A stretch of 64,000 nucleotides of DNA, taken from positions 260,276,425 to 260,340,424 of the forward strand of contig NC_081415.1 of the NCBI RefSeq assembly GCF_030272615.1. The letters are read 5' to 3'. How positions within the stretch are numbered: position 1 is the first letter of the stretch; the number at the start of each line of letters is the position of its first letter. Below are positions 36,301-48,025 of this stretch, one piece after another. The notes beneath the pieces are model-generated. The model saw nothing but the letters and a program-made list of their open reading frames with translations, had not been told where the DNA came from and made no database searches. The DNA is from Cryptomeria japonica (Eukaryota > Streptophyta > Pinopsida > Cupressales > Cupressaceae). The translations under genes were made by a program, and so were the position numbers.

Positions 36301-39300
36301 ATCAAACACAGGTGATTGAATAAATAATAAAATGAAGGGCCAACCAAGGCAAATGAAATGAAATAAGGGCAGTGAACTTCTAGAATAAAAGATATTTAAT
36401 TAAAATTTAATTAAGGTTCGAGCTAGCAATTAAGAGGAAGAGTTGTGACTCTTTCAAAATGCAGAAATAATTAAGAGGTGTGACTTCTCCCTCATAGTGG
36501 AAGATATAAAAAGGAGAAGAATTCATTTGAAAGTGGGATATGAATGAAGGAAGGATTACTAAAGGGAGCATATCAATAATAGAAGGATGGATTTTGGGAA
36601 ATAATTTATTGTTCTCATTTGGCAGCAATGAAGGGTGGTGACTCAATTGTTGTGAAAGGTGGTGACTCTTTCAGCAATAAAATATAAGGGAGAGATCATT
36701 CCAAGGATTCTATCATCACTCTATCCAACTAGCATTCATTAAGTCATGCTTCACCAATATATCAAACCAGCATTCATTACATCATCACTCATCAATCATC
36801 TAATCAATAGACACTTAATCATCACTCACCAATACTTCAAATCATCCAATCAAAGGAATCCATTCAATCAATCATATAATTATCAATTATTCAAAACCAA
36901 CTCATCAATCAATATATGAGTCTCAATCATTCAATTATCAATCATTCAAGAATCAATCCATTCCAACCTCATTTAAGCATCCACTCATTAGTCCTTCAAG
37001 AAATGATGACAAAGAGAAATCAATCAATCAGCTATAATCTAGCAAATTCCTTGAGAAATCAGTTTTGACTTTGTGGAAGTGTCTTGCAAATAAGAAGGAC
37101 AAAATCTCTTTCAAGTCCATGAGTGATGAAAAAGGACAGCCCCCATTTTATGCTTTTATCAAGTTGAATAGGAGTTGGAAGGACAGCCAGCCTTCCATGC
37201 TCTTTGGCTTGATCAAGGAGGACGATGTGCCTCCAAGGTGGACTGAGAGATGGAAGGGCGGCCCACCTTCCAAACTCGGCAATTCAAGGACAACCAGCCT
37301 TGATAATTACCATTCGCAAGCATTTCCAAGGAATTCACAATGTGATTGGCTGCAAGGAATATGCTACTATTTATTGATCTTTGACAAGACAGTCTGAAGG
37401 AGAATTATTGTAGAAAATCCAAATAAGTTCTATCTTCTGAATTTCATAGAATTATAAGTTGCATATTATAATAAAATTTCTTCATTTATTTTCTATTGAA
37501 TATAGATCGAAAATCAGAGATACATTACGAGGAGTGTCAGCCCCTGACCAAGTCTGGAGCTATTACCATATATATCTAAAAGAATTGAGTACTACTCATT
37601 CCTAACACCCTATCCAAGACCTTTACATAATGAGTTTATCATGAATACAAAATAACAGGGTTACTGAACATTACATCACATATATTAGCAAAAAACAAAA
37701 GAGGTATATCATCTAATCCCAGGCCCCTACTATGTTATTGCTGCACTCTGCCTTGTCACATTCATAAGTGCCCAGGGGCGGCACTATCACATACGGATCT
37801 AACTCTTTGGCCTCAAACTGAAAATCTGATTTTTGCATCTTGGAAAGGTCCCCTCTGTATTCAGCTTATTAGAGATTTTCCTCTCTTCCAAATATTTGTT
37901 AAGGAGCTTAAGTTCTTCGTTCAGTTTGTCTTTGCCCTGCGGAAAGAAGTGAGCTGACTTTATGGAATGTTCCCTATTTATATGCTGTCAATTATCAAAA
38001 CAATATCTATGTTACTACCTTAATTAAGCATAACTAACTAGACCCCATAACATAACTGTTAATTTTGTGGATCAGAATTTAAATTTATCTTGTTCTATGT
38101 ATTATCTATCACTGAATTGTTGTATAAATCTGATTGTCTTCTTTTATGTTGCAGGAGAGGAGGAGCATTTTTATTTCAATGTCCATTCTCACACATTTCA
38201 TTTGGTTTATGTAGTGGGCTGGGTACGGTCAAGCGATGCCTTGACCGGCCATGTCTTTTGGACATGGCCAATCAAGACATCACTTGATCGTGCCCCCTCA
38301 CGATAATAAATGTTTGAATGAGAGACTTCATTTGTCTCTCATTCAATCATTTATCTCACCGAGGCTATCATGCATTAACAATAACTTCAAAACTATCCCT
38401 AATCTCCAATTGCTCCGACCCCTTTTCCCAGAAGAGGGCTTGGCTGCCTAGGGCGCTTGACACCAACTCTCAAGTTAGCCCAGATTACTGAACTCAGTCC
38501 ATTCACCCTTGGGGCACACAGCCCAGGTTACAGGAGGAGTCTTTCACCCTTGGGGCATCCTTCTGGATGGTTTTACTCTGCCTCTCCCTAGCAGCACCCA
38601 TCTCCCATGGGGAATAGGAAAATACGGAACTATTTGATAGTTAAGTTAGTTTTAAGGAGTTCTGATACAAGATTCCATTGATTTGACATTTCATTCTTAT
38701 TATCTTAGATTCTTATAATTAATTGTTATAATCATGTTCTAGGTACCTTAATCTATTGTGTTTGATGAATTTGTATTACTGTGAACCTATTTAATTCTGT
38801 CTATTTATTATTAAGAACAGACCACTAATTCATTTATATATATATGTATTCAGATTACCATTGTTCTTATATATATAATTATTATAATTAAAATCTGCAT
38901 ATAAGAATTAATGTTACATAGCTACAGTACAGAAAATAATTACTGTTGAATACAGTCAACAGTGAAGGGGAATGGAATCGTTCTTACCAATCAAATCGCT
39001 CAGCCTGCCACTTCATGACCAGTCCCGTGATCTTTTTCCCAATATATTTTTTCTCTCCTTGGGTGGAAACTCGCCCATTTTAAATATCCGTTGGTATTTG
39101 AAAAGTCACGCATTCCTTCATGTGTATGGGCGTGACTTTTGTTTAGGAAGGAACACCTCTTAACATATACTAATGTGCCGATCTTGTGTATGTCGATTAG
39201 TAACTGTTTACGTAGTTATTTCTTTCTCTTTGTTTTTATTTATTTATTTATATTATATGTTGAATGATAATTATGTAAGCATAATAATATCATAATAATA

Positions 39301-39440
39301 TCATTAATTCATCTTCATTGATATTAATAATTCGTTTAATATTAATATTAATATTAGTATTGATACGAATACCCAATGTTATAATCATTTCATATACAGT
39401 AATAATTCATCTATAATTTATTGAATCATTGATACATATA
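36301..39440. other. Non-coding stretch, probably LTR-type debris
   Basis: No domain-bearing ORF. 36700-37010 is a low-complexity CATCAATCA/ATTCATT region. 37065-37397 holds a 110-codon plus-strand frame with GGAAGG(A/G)C repeats and no recognised domain. TGTCAGCCCCTGACC at 37538, behind ACGAGGAG, may begin an LTR. 38246-38270 is a perfect hairpin, GGCCATGTC TTTT GGACATGGCC with one offset base. 39096-39140 has an 11-bp inverted repeat AAAAGTCACGC/GCGTGACTTTT. 39230-39420 is AT-rich. Confidence 0.4.
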
Positions 39441-42400
39441 TTAAGTGCAAGGTGAAAGAAGTGGTAATAATGATATTATTAATGTAGGGATGTTACACTT
39501 TATCTCTGATTTATAAACTTTTGTGATCCCTTCCTTTAACAGAATCATGAACTTGTCTTTGGGAATCTCCAAAGTGGCAGAAACCTGCAACATAATAGAG
39601 AAGAAGGTGAGTTCACTGTTGAATTCAGTAAGATTCCTCTTTTTGCCCTCAAAGACCTCTTCGTTCCTCATTTTCCAAATCCACCACAAAACCTCATTAG
39701 TCAAAACAAGCCAAAAATTGTTTAAATCAATATTGAAAGCATCCACATAACCAAATAAGATTTCCTGCCAAGAAAAACCAGACTTGCTATCGCTCTTAAC
39801 AGGCAACCCAAACAAATTAGACCAAATCTGAATAGAAAATTTGCATTGAAGCAACAACTGCTGAAAAGTTTCATTCTCATGGCAATCAACTCACAACCTA
39901 TGGGACAGACCACAGTTGTGAAGAACACTGGACACGGCAAGTTTTTTAAGCAAGAGAAGCCATTGGAAACATGCTTTTTCATTTTCAACAGAGTTTTTCC
40001 GGATATGCAAGAGCTTATAAGACCACACAGAATCAGACCAATTAAGTTTCCAGATCTGATTGAGCCATTTGAAGACCTCTCCTCAGCCAACAAACATTAA
40101 ATGAATGTGTTTGACAGAAACCTCTTGAAAATTGGAGCCAAATTGCCACTTGATCATGTTGATCAGTTCAGAATCATAAATTCTTTTGCTAGGAAAAGAA
40201 GCCTTGAAACCCCTTGTAAGCATTGAGTAAGTTTTCTTATGAGAACTAGGAATATCAATTAGTGACCTCAACTGCTCCCAGGACATTAAATTACCATTAC
40301 TCCGAATATCATTCATGTTTTTCACTCCCTTATTATACAATGCTTTAGCAGAGCATCCCTGAGAAAGAGCCAGAGGCTTCCCATGAGAAACAATATTCCA
40401 CCAAACTGATCTATTAGGCACATGGTAGGATGAGGCCACCCCCACTGCCTCACCATTGCATATCAAGTGCCTTACTTTACAACAAGCCTTCCAAAGAGTG
40501 GAGAATATAGCTGAACCAAATGGTTTAATCTCAAACTGTCTTAAGATGATATCTTGAATATGCAGTGAATCCTAATTTTTTCCTTTCTTGGGTCTGGACA
40601 AGGCTAAATTGTTTCTAATTAATACCTTCCAGGGCTCATCACCCTTAGAGCCTTAAATATCCATTTAGAAGCCAAGGGCTGCCCTTGAATTCTTAAGTCC
40701 TTCAGTCCAAGCCGTCCCTGTTCCTTAGGTGAATAACACCAAGCCCAATTCACACAATGCCTTTTCCTGTTCCCCTTACCATCCGACCACAAAATTCCCT
40801 TGATATTTTTTTGAAGCTTATCAAAGTGCACATTATCAAACAACCATGCAGAGGCATGATATACTGCATGAGAAGCTATTACCTTCTGCACTACTGGAAT
40901 CCGGCCTGCAAGAGACAACAGGTGGGTTTGCCATTTGGTGTACTTCTTCTCAATCTTACAGAATAGCCACTCCCACATGCTTTTTATGGAAGGTGAAACT
41001 GAAAAAGGAATGCCAAGGTACCTTACAATCTTAGAAGGCTCAACCCACCACCAGCCCTTAGTAATCTGCCAATCAGGAGGTTCTTTAGATGAGCCGATGA
41101 CAGTGGTTTTATGTGGCCAGCCGTTAGAAATCTGCCAATCAGGAGGTTCTTTAGATGAGCCAATGACAGTGGATTTATGTTGGGAGATTTTGGAACTAGA
41201 AGTAGCACAAAATAGGTCTATCCTCTTCATAACATTGTCAAAGCTGGATTCACTCTACTCAATGAATAAGGGAGTATCATCTGCAAATTGAGCATTAAGA
41301 AGCTGCTCATGGTTAGGAACTTTGATGCCTTTAATGGGGAAAGTGATCAAGTTGGATCTTAATATATAATGTAAAGCATCAGCTGTAATAACAAAAAGGA
41401 AGGGAGCAATGGGACACCCTTGTCTGATGGACCTTTGCAAGGAACTAGGCTCAGAGAGCTCCCCATTCACATCGACTTGGGTGGATGAATCGGAAAAAAG
41501 AATGTTAACCCATTTACAAAATTTTTGAGGAAATCCAAAAGCTGACAACATATCCATCCAAAACAAATGGCCATTGAATTCTATCATAGGCCTTCTCAAA
41601 GTCCAGGAGGATCATAGCAACATTCTGTTTATCATATTTAGTCCAGTTCATACCATCCTAGCTAGTAATCAGGTTCTCTAATATGTATCTTCCTTGGATA
41701 AAACGAGTTTGTGTAACAGACACAATCCTGCCCATTATCCCGACAATCCTGGGAGCAAGGGACTTGGCCAAATTTTTTTATGATTATTTATTGTGATGGG
41801 TCTCCAATTCCTAATCTGAGTTTTGTCACCTTCAGGGAGCAATTTGATGATGCCTCTGTTCATGGCTTGCCCAATAGAGCTATGCAAAGGTCTCCTTAAA
41901 ATCTTCCACTAGTTCATTAGCAATCCACTCAATATTGGCCTTGTAGAATTCAGTTGGTAGCCCATGAGGACCAGGGGATTTGCCATTGGCCAAGGACCTT
42001 ATGGTATTCACAATTTCAAGAACAGAGATGTCCCACACCAGAGATTTAGCCCCCACTTGCGAGAGGATCATCTTCATATAAAAGGTCCTTCCCTCAGCAG
42101 ATTTACCATCATCTTCAGAGGAGAAAAGCTTCTGATAGAATGAAAAGAATACTTGCTTCATAACTTCTGGTTCCTTAATCAATGAGCCACTGCCATTGAT
42201 TGGTCCAATCTTTTCTTTATGCTGTTTATATTTGATTATGTTAAAAAAACATTTAAAGCCTTTATCACCTTCATGAAGCCAGTTCATTTTACCAATTACG
42301 AAGGATTTAGTCCCGATTAACATACCTTCAGTATGAAGGTTGGGGCTATTATATTGTAGTTGATTTTCCAGCAGAAACAATTTCTGATGTAGCAAATTAT

Positions 42401-43440
42401 CCAGCTTGTTTTTGTTTATGTCCCTCTTTTTACCAATTATGCCAAACATGTTCCTCCAAACAGAGACCAAGGCCTCCCATTTGAGAATAGGATTTAGATT
42501 CTTATTCAGACTCTTGTGGAGATCTCAGTGACCATTCAAATACCATCCCTACAATTCTGATTCTGTAGGAGGGAGCAATTCATTTTAAACCATGAAGAAT
42601 GGGGTTTAGACTGAGCCACGTGTATTACCAACACTTATAGAGGCCTTGATGGGAGAGTGTCAAACGTGGCATTGATGGGAGAGTGTCAAACGTGGCAAAG
42701 GGGAAGATTGAGACAGGCGCGCCATCAAGATTGCCAACAAAAGAGATCATATTCTTGCTACCATAAAACCTGTCAAGTCGGCAATATATTCTTTTGTTCA
42801 TAGACTGGTTATTGCACCATGTAAACCATATAGAGGTCATGGAAGGTCAACTAAGTCAAGCATTCTCTTCATTCTAATCCAATAGTACAATTCTTCTCCT
42901 TTCTAGGAAATAGGCTTTCGACCTTTTTTTGTCTCTTTTATTCTCTATCACATTGAAGTCACCGGTGCAGATCCATATAGAGTTAGTGGATCCTCTCCCC
43001 TCTTCTAGGGGGTCAACTAAGTTAAGCATTCTCTTCATCCTAATCCAATAATACAGTTCTTCTCCATTCCAAGAAATAGGGTTTCCACCTTTCTTGTCTC
43101 TTTTATTCTCTATCATGCTGAAGTGACCAGGGCAGATCCATGGAATTTCGACTAAATTCCCAACCAATCACTTCCACAGCTCTGCTCTCTCCTTGTAGTC
43201 ATTAGAAGCATAGATCGAGCAAATGCCAATAGGTTGAGCCAATGATAAGTGAAATCCAGACCAACCTATTGCAGGGTGAACAACCCCTCCGAGAGATGTT
43301 ATCAGTCCACTTGGGGTGGAGCAGGATTGCTGTGCCCCCTTTTCCTTTGTCATGCTTAGAGAAAAAGGCTTTGGAATTGTTCCTTGTGAAATTCAACATA
43401 GTTTCAGCTTGAACCTTACAACCTTAATCTCTTGCAGGTA
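39441..43440 (-). pseudogene. Second LINE ORF2: endonuclease, RT, zf-RVT (no RNase H)
   Basis: On the minus strand the endonuclease appears as GTAILLHPKW (43330), WICTGDFNVIENKRDKK (about 43000-42920) and a YCRLDRFY block at 42780. RT blocks follow: NWLHEGDKGFKCFFN and LANGKSPGPHGLPTEFYK (42300-41950), EFNGHLFWMDMLSAFGFPQK and RSIRQGCPIAPFLFVITADA (41590-41400), and the catalytic QFADDTPLFIE at 41290. Then PSKIVRYLGIPF, GRIPVVQKVIASHAVYHASA and a zf-RVT region to 39441 (LLLQCKFSIQIWSNLFG, WWIWKMRNEEVF). At least eight breaks. It stops after zf-RVT, unlike the LINE at 4.5-10.9 kb, which has RNase H, so it is a different lineage or is 3'-truncated. Confidence 0.75.
42840..43160 (-). repeat. Tandem duplication inside the second LINE endonuclease
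   Basis: About 155-165 bp encoding WICTGDFNVIENKRDKK is present twice in a row (42850-43000 and 43010-43160). Shared words include AAGCATTCTCTTCATTCTAA and CTCTTTTATTCTCTATCA. The copies have diverged at several positions. Confidence 0.75.
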
Positions 43441-43544
43441 TAACAAATCCATGTAGGCTCAATTTTTCATATAAGTCCTGACCACATATTTCCTATCAGA
43501 AGACTCTAGTCCCCTCACAATCCAGCTGCCGATCTTCAAATTCA

Positions 43545-44850
43545 TTATGGGTTGTGAGGGGTAGGAATTATCTGGTTCTTGTATAGCTTATCAAAGCATT
43601 TAGGCATCCTATCCTCTTTACCCTTTTCAGAATTCTTTTTCTTAGAGCTAGAGTCCGGGTTCTTAGCTTTTCTTACTATCTTTCTTAGCAAACCCTGCCT
43701 TCGCAATTGAAGGAGGGATATCCATACTAGTACCGAAAATAGGGGGTTCATGCAAGATATGACCAATTCTTTACCAAAGACATTATCTCCTAGGTTAAGA
43801 TTAGAGTAGTTGGCAACAACCCCATCATCCACTCCTTGGTTGGCTATATCCAAATTCTGATTATAAACCTCTGCCCTGGCCTAAGTGGTCTCAAGTGTCA
43901 GTTGTTGGGCATTTTCTGGTCTGGGATGCTCATTCTCTTTAGGCTTCCGAATAGGTTTAGGTCTGGTGAAACTGTCCTTGGGAGTAGAAGGGTCATTAGC
44001 CCTGATAATCTGAAGTTCCCCCTCAAATAGAGGGTTGACCAATGATATAATTTTTTCCGTAGACTTGTCAGAGGCCTCTTGGTCTCTCTCCCTGATCCCA
44101 TGTCGCAATTGGCTTCAACCCCAGCGACATTATCAATGGAGTCAACATTCATTTTTGAACTCTCATGCTTTTTAGACAAGTTATTATCAATCAGAACATT
44201 GGTAGAGGGTTTGAAGGCCCCCTCTGGTCTGATAGTAGCTTTAGGGCAATCCTTCCTTTGATGCCCATTTCTCTTACACAAAAAGCAAGAGTTTAATGAG
44301 TCTAGAAGTTCAATATTGCAGTTTATAGTCTAATTTTTTTACTTGAACAAACATGATTCTAGAGATTTCTGTATCTAGGTTTAACAAGATCAAAACACTA
44401 GCATTTAAATGAGGTAGAGTCATTCGGGACTCTTCTATTTGCATCACATTCCCTAGGGGCTTAAGCATGTTGGGAATAAATTTCTACAGTTGTGGGGGTA
44501 CATTAGTTAGTTCAATCCAATTGGGGGCCGATCTGGTCACCACTTCACTGAAGTCCTCTTTGGGTGACCATGGAAGGGGCCTAAACATAGAGTGCCCTAA
44601 GTTCTAGAATTTTTTTTTGACAACCCTCTTTTGCATCCCATGATTCCTAAAGAAGACAACAAAGAGACGTCTTTGAACCATACAACAGAAGGACACATGA
44701 ATTCCCAATTTTTCCCCCAGACTGTAGCAATCCAATCATCGAAAACTTTTGAGAAGGCAGAAAATACACATCTAAACAGACAAAGAATATGGCTATATTC
44801 TTAAGCCTACTTTCTTCTGCTTTTAAAGCTTTCAAAAATCTCTACCTCAT
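43545..44850 (-). pseudogene. Second LINE ORF1 (DUF4283 plus CCHC knuckle)
   Basis: A knuckle reading CFLCKRNGHQRKDCPKA lies at about 44270-44230. Upstream on the minus strand (44850-44330) the decayed frames give a DUF4283-like region including LTNVPPQLxKFIPNMLKPLG. Downstream is a polar, Ser/Lys-rich tail to 43545. The order and spacing before ORF2 are those of plant L1 elements. Confidence 0.6.
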
Positions 44851-44945
44851 TTAAATGCTAGTGTTTTGATTGATAGATAATAATTTCTTGTTCACAGCAA
44901 GAACATATTAAGCATAAAATACTAATAATTTGAGAGAAACATTTA

Positions 44946-45790
44946 CTATGACCCTAACATCTTCCATCCCTTAAGCACATGTGATGGACCATCGCCAAGT
45001 GAAACTATAACTTGATGACTAGAATAAACATTAAACTTTACATTTTGGTCCTCGTGACATGGGAAGCGTCTGGATTCCCTTGAATCAAAGAACCAGTGTT
45101 TGTGGTCAGCATTGTTAGAATGAGATGTGATGAGTGCAAACTCATCATTTGATTCATATTCTTCCTCAACGATGACCATATTAGCTTTTCCATGATTTTT
45201 GCTTGCAAGATAGATTGTACTCTCTTTTTGCATTCCTTTTTAACATGGCCAAGTTTGTTACACTTTTTCTTGGATTGAGTGGAAGGACTGTTGTCACAAG
45301 AATTTTGAGGTTAGCCCTTTAACTGGGCAGTAAGAGCATTTTTAGTGGGCTTGGATGTAGATTCCCCTATTTGTTGTTGTCTTCGCTCTCTCTATAGTAA
45401 ATACTAATTGACCTTGTCAAAAGCTAGGGCTTGAGTTTCGAAAAGTAGATTCAAAGACTCCACAAATGTTTGAAAGGAAGGTGAAGATTGTTAATGACTA
45501 GTGCAACCATGTTTATTGAGGGCGACAAGCTAATCCTTAAGATCCTTAATTTTTAAGATATGTTTGGAGTCTTTGGACAAAGACCCCCTCATCAAACAAT
45601 TTGATAGAAAGCTACAATTTTTTGAGATACATGACATTTTTCTGAAACTTGATATTTAATTTTTAAGCTATCCCATACGTCATGTGCTGATGCAGCACTT
45701 CGAGTGTTGAAAATTCAGATCTTCTAATATTGATAGTTTTAAAATCAGTAGGGCTTCTCTTTGGTGTCTATCAAAGTCACTAAGGTTATT
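44946..45790 (-). pseudogene. Copia gag/protease fragment
   Basis: The C-terminal part reads HKHWFFDSRESRRFPCHEDQ, matching the W-x-x-DSGAS-H-M start of the copia protease with the active-site DSG changed to DSR. It is followed by VSLGDGPSHVLKG. Before it a damaged knuckle reads CNKLGHVKKECKK (about 45270-45230). Farther upstream only scraps of gag remain. Confidence 0.6.
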
Positions 45791-45945
45791 AATGGGCTTG
45801 GTTTATATGCCTAAAATGATTCTGTAACATTCTTGATACTTAAAGATAACTTGTTGTCTATCAAAGTCACTAAGGTTATTAATGGGCTTGGTTTATATGC
45901 CTAACACGTTTCTGTAACATTCTTGATACTCAAAAATAACTTGTA
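45760..45945. repeat. 91-bp tandem duplication
   Basis: The segment starting GTCTATCAAAGTCACTAAGG at 45767 is repeated from 45857 with only a few differences, ending in GATAACTTG and AATAACTTG. Confidence 0.85.
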
Positions 45946-46109
45946 TCTTGCGACTCTATATGTTTTAATTTCTACCTTTTAATTTCCATTACTCCATCAA
46001 TACTACATTCCAAGTATCGGCCATTTACTTAGCAACCCAGAAAATAAAATTTTTTCATAACTGAAAAACTAGAAATTTATCCAAAAAATTTCAAACCCTC
46101 TGAAATATC

Positions 46110-46215
46110 TGGAAACCCCCTTTTAAAATTTTTCGGACTTTAAACCTCCCTTTTAAAATTTTTTCAGACTTTTAAACTCCCTTTTAAATTTTTTTCGGAT
46201 TTTAAACCTTCTGAA
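46110..46215. repeat. Three tandem copies of a 30-36-bp unit
   Basis: The unit CCCTTTTAAAATTTTTCGGA, followed by CTTTAAACCT, occurs three times with small length changes in the T runs. Confidence 0.75.
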
Positions 46216-46360
46216 TGCAGGCAAGACTTTGTAAGGAATGTTAAAAACAAAAATATTCATGGCAAGGTTGTAGAAATATAGAAAAAAATATACATGACCT
46301 TCAAAAAATTACATCTTTTTTGCAAATATTGCAAATTGTAATGGCTTCCCGTGCCCTTTC

Positions 46361-46602
46361 TGAAAAATAAATTGAATGAATGATTCGATAATCGGATAAT
46401 TACATTGAACGATATACACACGTATATATAGAGGTTACAAGACGATGTTCTATAATTAGAACATAACGTTTAGCTCTTTAGTCTTTTACTTTAACGTTAT
46501 GTTCTAATTATAGAACATCGTCTTGTAACCTCTATATATACGTGTGTATATCGTTCAATGTAATTATCCGATTATTGAATCATACATTCAATTTATTTTT
46601 CA
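46361..46602. repeat. Palindrome of two 110-bp LTR-end arms
   Basis: Arms 46361-46470 and 46493-46602 are reverse complements with about two mismatches, around a 22-bp loop beginning TAGCTCTTTAG. Confidence 0.95.
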
Positions 46603-47635
46603 TAGTATCAGAGCGGGTTGATGGGATTCTTTAAAGTTTGGCGAATTTTTTAATAAAAATTCATGGCCTTCTTTTTGGAATATTTTCCAGATTTTCTTTT
46701 TAAAAAACGATTTTGCTTTTTTGAAGGCTTTTTGAGGGTTTCGAGGGTTTCTGGTAAGTGGGCAAATTTCTTTGTGTTGGGCAGCAGTTCATGTTTTTTT
46801 CAAGGTTTTGGAGATTTTCGGGCCTGCAACCAAGAGGTTATTTTTTGTAGATTGAAAATTTTCCTAGGGTTTATGCAATTTTTGACTAGAGTTTTGACCC
46901 TTCAGTTCAAGTCGAAATTTTATTCTGGTTGTAGATTCTTGGTGGGTTTTTTGAGACCTCAAATGGGTCATCGTCAGATTTTTTTAGGTGCATTGTTTTC
47001 CGTGCCTCAATTTTTGAGATGTTGGATCTACATTTTGTTCTCAGATTCTAGGTGGGTTTTTCAAGAGCTCTTCTGGGTTGGTCTCAGATTTTTCTAGGTG
47101 CCTCGTTTTCCGCACCTCATTTTGTGCCAGCAAATTTGCCTTGGAATTTAACAACAGTTCACAATTTTTGCTATTTCCCTGGATGTTGGGATTTTTGCTG
47201 TTTTTGGGCACCGTTTATGCTGTTTTAAGTGTGCAGAAAATTTTAATTTTTGGGTTTCTTCCAAACCTCGAAATTCGTGCTAGAATTCTCCTCCAGGGTT
47301 TCAGATTTTTTGTGCAGCTGCTTCTATTTTGATATTTAAAAAAAAAATCAGATTTTTCTATCTCTTGCTTTCACTCAGTTGATCTCGATGAACCTCGATT
47401 TCCATGATGGCATCTTTGACCAGCATCATGTTGGAACACAGCCAAAAGTTCAACAGCTGCCACAACACCTGGAAACAGTGCATGTTCATGATATCTGAAT
47501 ATCGTTGCCTTGATCAGATTGATTTAGGCCAGACCTCGTCTTACAGGTCCTAGGGTTTTCAGTTCTTTGCATTTGTGATCAAAACACTTGCAGTGTCTTC
47601 TGTAGGATATTGAGTACGATGACCATTAGGGAGGG

Positions 47636-48020
47636 TGTTAAAATAATATTAATATCTTCTATAATGGTCATCTTCTATTTTTAGCAGTCATCTTAGTTAT
47701 CAACTTATTTAGCTATTTAGCTTTTTAGTCGACTTATTTAGCTTGTTAAGTTAGCTTTTTATTATTTAGCCTTTTAAGCTATATTTAGCTTTTTAATATA
47801 GCTTAAAAGGCTAAATAAAAAAAAGCTAACTTAACAAGCTAAATAAGTCGACTAAAAAGCTAAATAGCTAAATATAGCTTAAAAGGCTAAATAATAAAAA
47901 GCTAACTTAACAAGCTAAATAAGTCGACTAAAAAGCTAAATAGCTAAATAAGTCGATAACTAAGATGACTGCTAAAAATAGAAGATGACCATTATAGAAG
48001 ATATTAATATTATTTTAACA
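47636..48020. repeat. Palindrome of two 154-bp LTR-start arms with duplicated centre
   Basis: Arms 47636-47789 and 47867-48020 are reverse complements with about one mismatch (AAGTT against AAGTC). The 77-bp centre repeats part of the right arm (AAAAGCTAACTTAACAAGCT). The arms are rich in TTTAGCT/AGCTAAA words. Confidence 0.95.
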
Positions 48021-48025
48021 CTTTC

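Larger units (their letters stand above)
46361..48020 (-). mobile_element. Non-autonomous LTR element with its interior inverted between the two LTRs
   Basis: It is flanked by the 5-bp duplication CTTTC (46356-46360 and 48021-48025). The outer ends, read on the minus strand, are a normal LTR start TGTTAAAATAATATTAATAT (48020) and end ATTTATTTTTCA (46361). The middle runs the other way: plus-strand LTR end (46493-46602, ...TTTATTTTTCA), PBS TAGTATCAGAGCGGG (46603), about 1.0 kb internal, polypurine tract TTAGGGAGGG, then a plus-strand LTR start TGTTAAAATAATATTAATAT at 47636. Each end is therefore a large palindrome. A TATA box (TCTATATATACG) lies in the LTR end part. The internal region has T-rich frames (46663-47332) without a recognised domain. 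Confidence 0.75.

Noticed and set aside
46663-47332. Possible gag in the inverted LTR element
   Set aside because: The frames are Phe-rich because the DNA is T-rich, contain a tandem-like repeat around TTCTAGGTGGGTTTTT, and show no gag motif or knuckle.
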